Assembly: GCA_942493365.1 (NCBI GenBank) | Contig: OW818697.1 | Span: 744,001-808,000, forward strand | From: UBA8949 sp942493365 | GTDB lineage: Bacteria > Bacillota > Clostridia > Saccharofermentanales > UBA5734 | DNA length: 64,000 nucleotides | Reading direction: 5' to 3' | Part shown: in pieces, positions 63,004 through 64,000 of the stretch | Position numbering within the stretch: position 1 is the stretch's first letter | Layout of the letters: every line of letters begins with the position of its first letter | Notes under the pieces: model-generated | Seen by the model: the letters and a program-made list of their open reading frames with translations, nothing else | Database searches by the model: none | What the model was told of the DNA's origin: nothing | Translations under genes and position numbers: made by a program

Positions 63004-64000
63004 TCATTCTAAATCGGTCAGAGGCTGAAAACAAGCGCTCTGTATATCCAAAAAGCCCAGGGGGAAATCCGCTAACCATGCGAGATATCCCCCTTCTATA
63101 TGAGGCTGTAAACCTATCGTCAAACCACGAAGGGCATAGCTAATCGAAACAACGATGCCGTCAACCGAGATCAACCCGTTGGAACGAACTTTTCTGGGCA
63201 GAAAGCCAAGCGGGTATTCGATGACATCGGGCTCGCCTTCGTATGCCCGGGGCGATGGGCAATAGACTTCGGCTGGCGTGAGCATGCCAAGTGCTTCGTG
63301 CGGACGGACCGTGTTGTATTCCTCGCGCCAAAAGTCCAGGGCATACTGGGTGGGGATAATGCCACCGGGAATTTTCTGCGACTGGACCTCGTTGGCCAGA
63401 TCGGCATGCATTCGTTCGTGTGACCCGTTTTGAGTTGGTGTTCCCGGATCTGTCCGGTCCGGAAGAATGCCGAGCGTAATCCACCAGCAACTCAGGGTTG
63501 AAAGTTGCAGAATGGCGTTGTGGTTGGCGAAGGGCGTTCCGTTGTCACTTCGAATGACTTTGGGTAGCCCGTATGTTCTAAACAGCCTGAGAAAGACTGA
63601 TTTCACGGCTTCGGTCGATGCGGTCGTCAGAAGCGTGACTGCAAGCAGGTATTTGGATTTTAGATCGCGAATCGTCAGAGGCAGACATTTTTCGCCACCA
63701 GACATCCACCAGCCTTTGAAATCGACCGTCCAGACATCGTTGGGCTGTTCTGGCTGAATATGCCGCCTTAGCCGATTGGCGTCAGGTACAGCCTTCTTGA
63801 TGCGTCGCTTTTTAAGCATATCCACCTTGCCCAGAACGCGATTGATGCTGCTCAGCGAAGGTGTGATTTCCTTCGGGTATGCCTTGGCATAAAGGACCGC
63901 AATCTTTTTGGCTCCCCAGGTCGGATGCGCACTGCGGATCTTGATCAGTCGGGTGATCGGGTCTTCACCCAACTCAGCGGGGCTGTTACGTGGCTTGCGA
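63004..64000 (-). CDS. IS481-family transposase (N-terminus beyond window)
   Basis: The frame stays open to the right edge (KPRNSPAEL before the internal TTG at 63972), so the helix-turn-helix part is missing from view. The rve/DDE core is complete: VWTVDFKGWW (first Asp), KVIRSDNGTPFA (second Asp), NGSHERMHADL (Glu), then FWREEYNTVRPHEALGMLTP, which is typical of IS481. The C-terminal part after SPRAYEG is longer than the minimal core. No internal stop or frameshift is seen, so it may be active. Confidence 0.88.
   Translation of the reverse strand, partial: RKPRNSPAELGEDPITRLIKIRSAHPTWGAKKIAVLYAKAYPKEITPSLSSINRVLGKVDMLKKRRIKKAVPDANRLRRHIQPEQPNDVWTVDFKGWWMSGGEKCLPLTIRDLKSKYLLAVTLLTTASTEAVKSVFLRLFRTYGLPKVIRSDNGTPFANHNAILQLSTLSCWWITLGILPDRTDPGTPTQNGSHERMHADLANEVQSQKIPGGIIPTQYALDFWREEYNTVRPHEALGMLTPAEVYCPSPRAYEGEPDVIEYPLGFLPRKVRSNGLISVDGIVVSISYALRGLTIGLQPHIEGGYLAWLADFPLGFLDIQSACFQPLTDLE

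Larger units (their letters stand above)
62925..64000 (-). mobile_element. IS481-family insertion sequence, cut by the window edge
   Basis: It comprises the end repeats at 62928-62972 and a DDE transposase reading to the right edge of the window. The other terminal repeat is outside, so full length and target duplication cannot be judged. The boundary at 62925 is approximate. Confidence 0.7.

Noticed and set aside
62715..63143. A 142-codon plus-strand frame across the end of mutM and the IS border
   Set aside because: It begins inside mutM in another frame, crosses the terminator and the IS end repeats, and has no ribosome site or domain.

Overview
The window looks like chromosome from an uncultured anaerobic Clostridia-class Bacillota with fairly high GC. 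The evidence is IreB next to ruvX and DUF1292 genes, a Firmicutes-type uS12 with an insertion before the conserved PQKRG, AddAB instead of RecBCD, Rex beside an [FeFe]-hydrogenase, class III (oxygen-sensitive) ribonucleotide reductase NrdDG, AsnA, and near-consensus sigma-A promoters. I cannot name genus or species.

Layout. 33-6795: tRNA modification (mtaB), ireB, an Fe-S aldo/keto reductase, ruvX, two DUF1292 genes, a DUF2156 protein, a CPBP protease and asnA. 6819-9788: a 989-residue anchored beta-propeller protein. 9840-9916: tRNA-Val(GAC) with a textbook promoter and terminator. 10028-11732: small genes. 11743-14653: nrdD-nrdG behind two NrdR-like boxes.

14665-21813 is an AT-rich accessory island. 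Three near-identical copies of an RHS-core DNA segment (about 15694, 17755 and 19831) alternate with lipoprotein or membrane-protein genes, one intact GH19-like lysozyme domain and broken toxin remnants. The pattern is that of displaced (orphan) RHS toxin/immunity cassettes. The lysozyme-like toxin is followed by a DUF4163/DUF3298 lipoprotein, the ectodomain family of the lysozyme-binding anti-sigma factor RsiV. The island ends with a large inverted repeat and an XRE regulator.

21888-35543: hflX; a FabT-like MarR/ACP/acyl-activating operon with a predicted operator; a lipid kinase, PlsC-type acyltransferase and thioesterase; then addB-addA. 35540-41850: mnmM-like, macro domain, rex, and a three-gene NADH-linked [FeFe]-hydrogenase followed by an SDR. 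41905-54792: tadA, membrane proteins, a siderophore/cobalamin-type ABC transporter, a GNAT+MBL fusion, split chromate transporter, MFS, GDPD, tag, uridine kinase-like and HAD genes. 54897-59555: the str operon (rpsL, rpsG, fusA) and tuf, each with its own promoter. 59578-64000: lon, mutM and a truncated IS481-family element running off the right edge.

No CRISPR array, rRNA gene or replication origin was seen. Apart from the RHS remnants there is no gene-free stretch over 300 bases.
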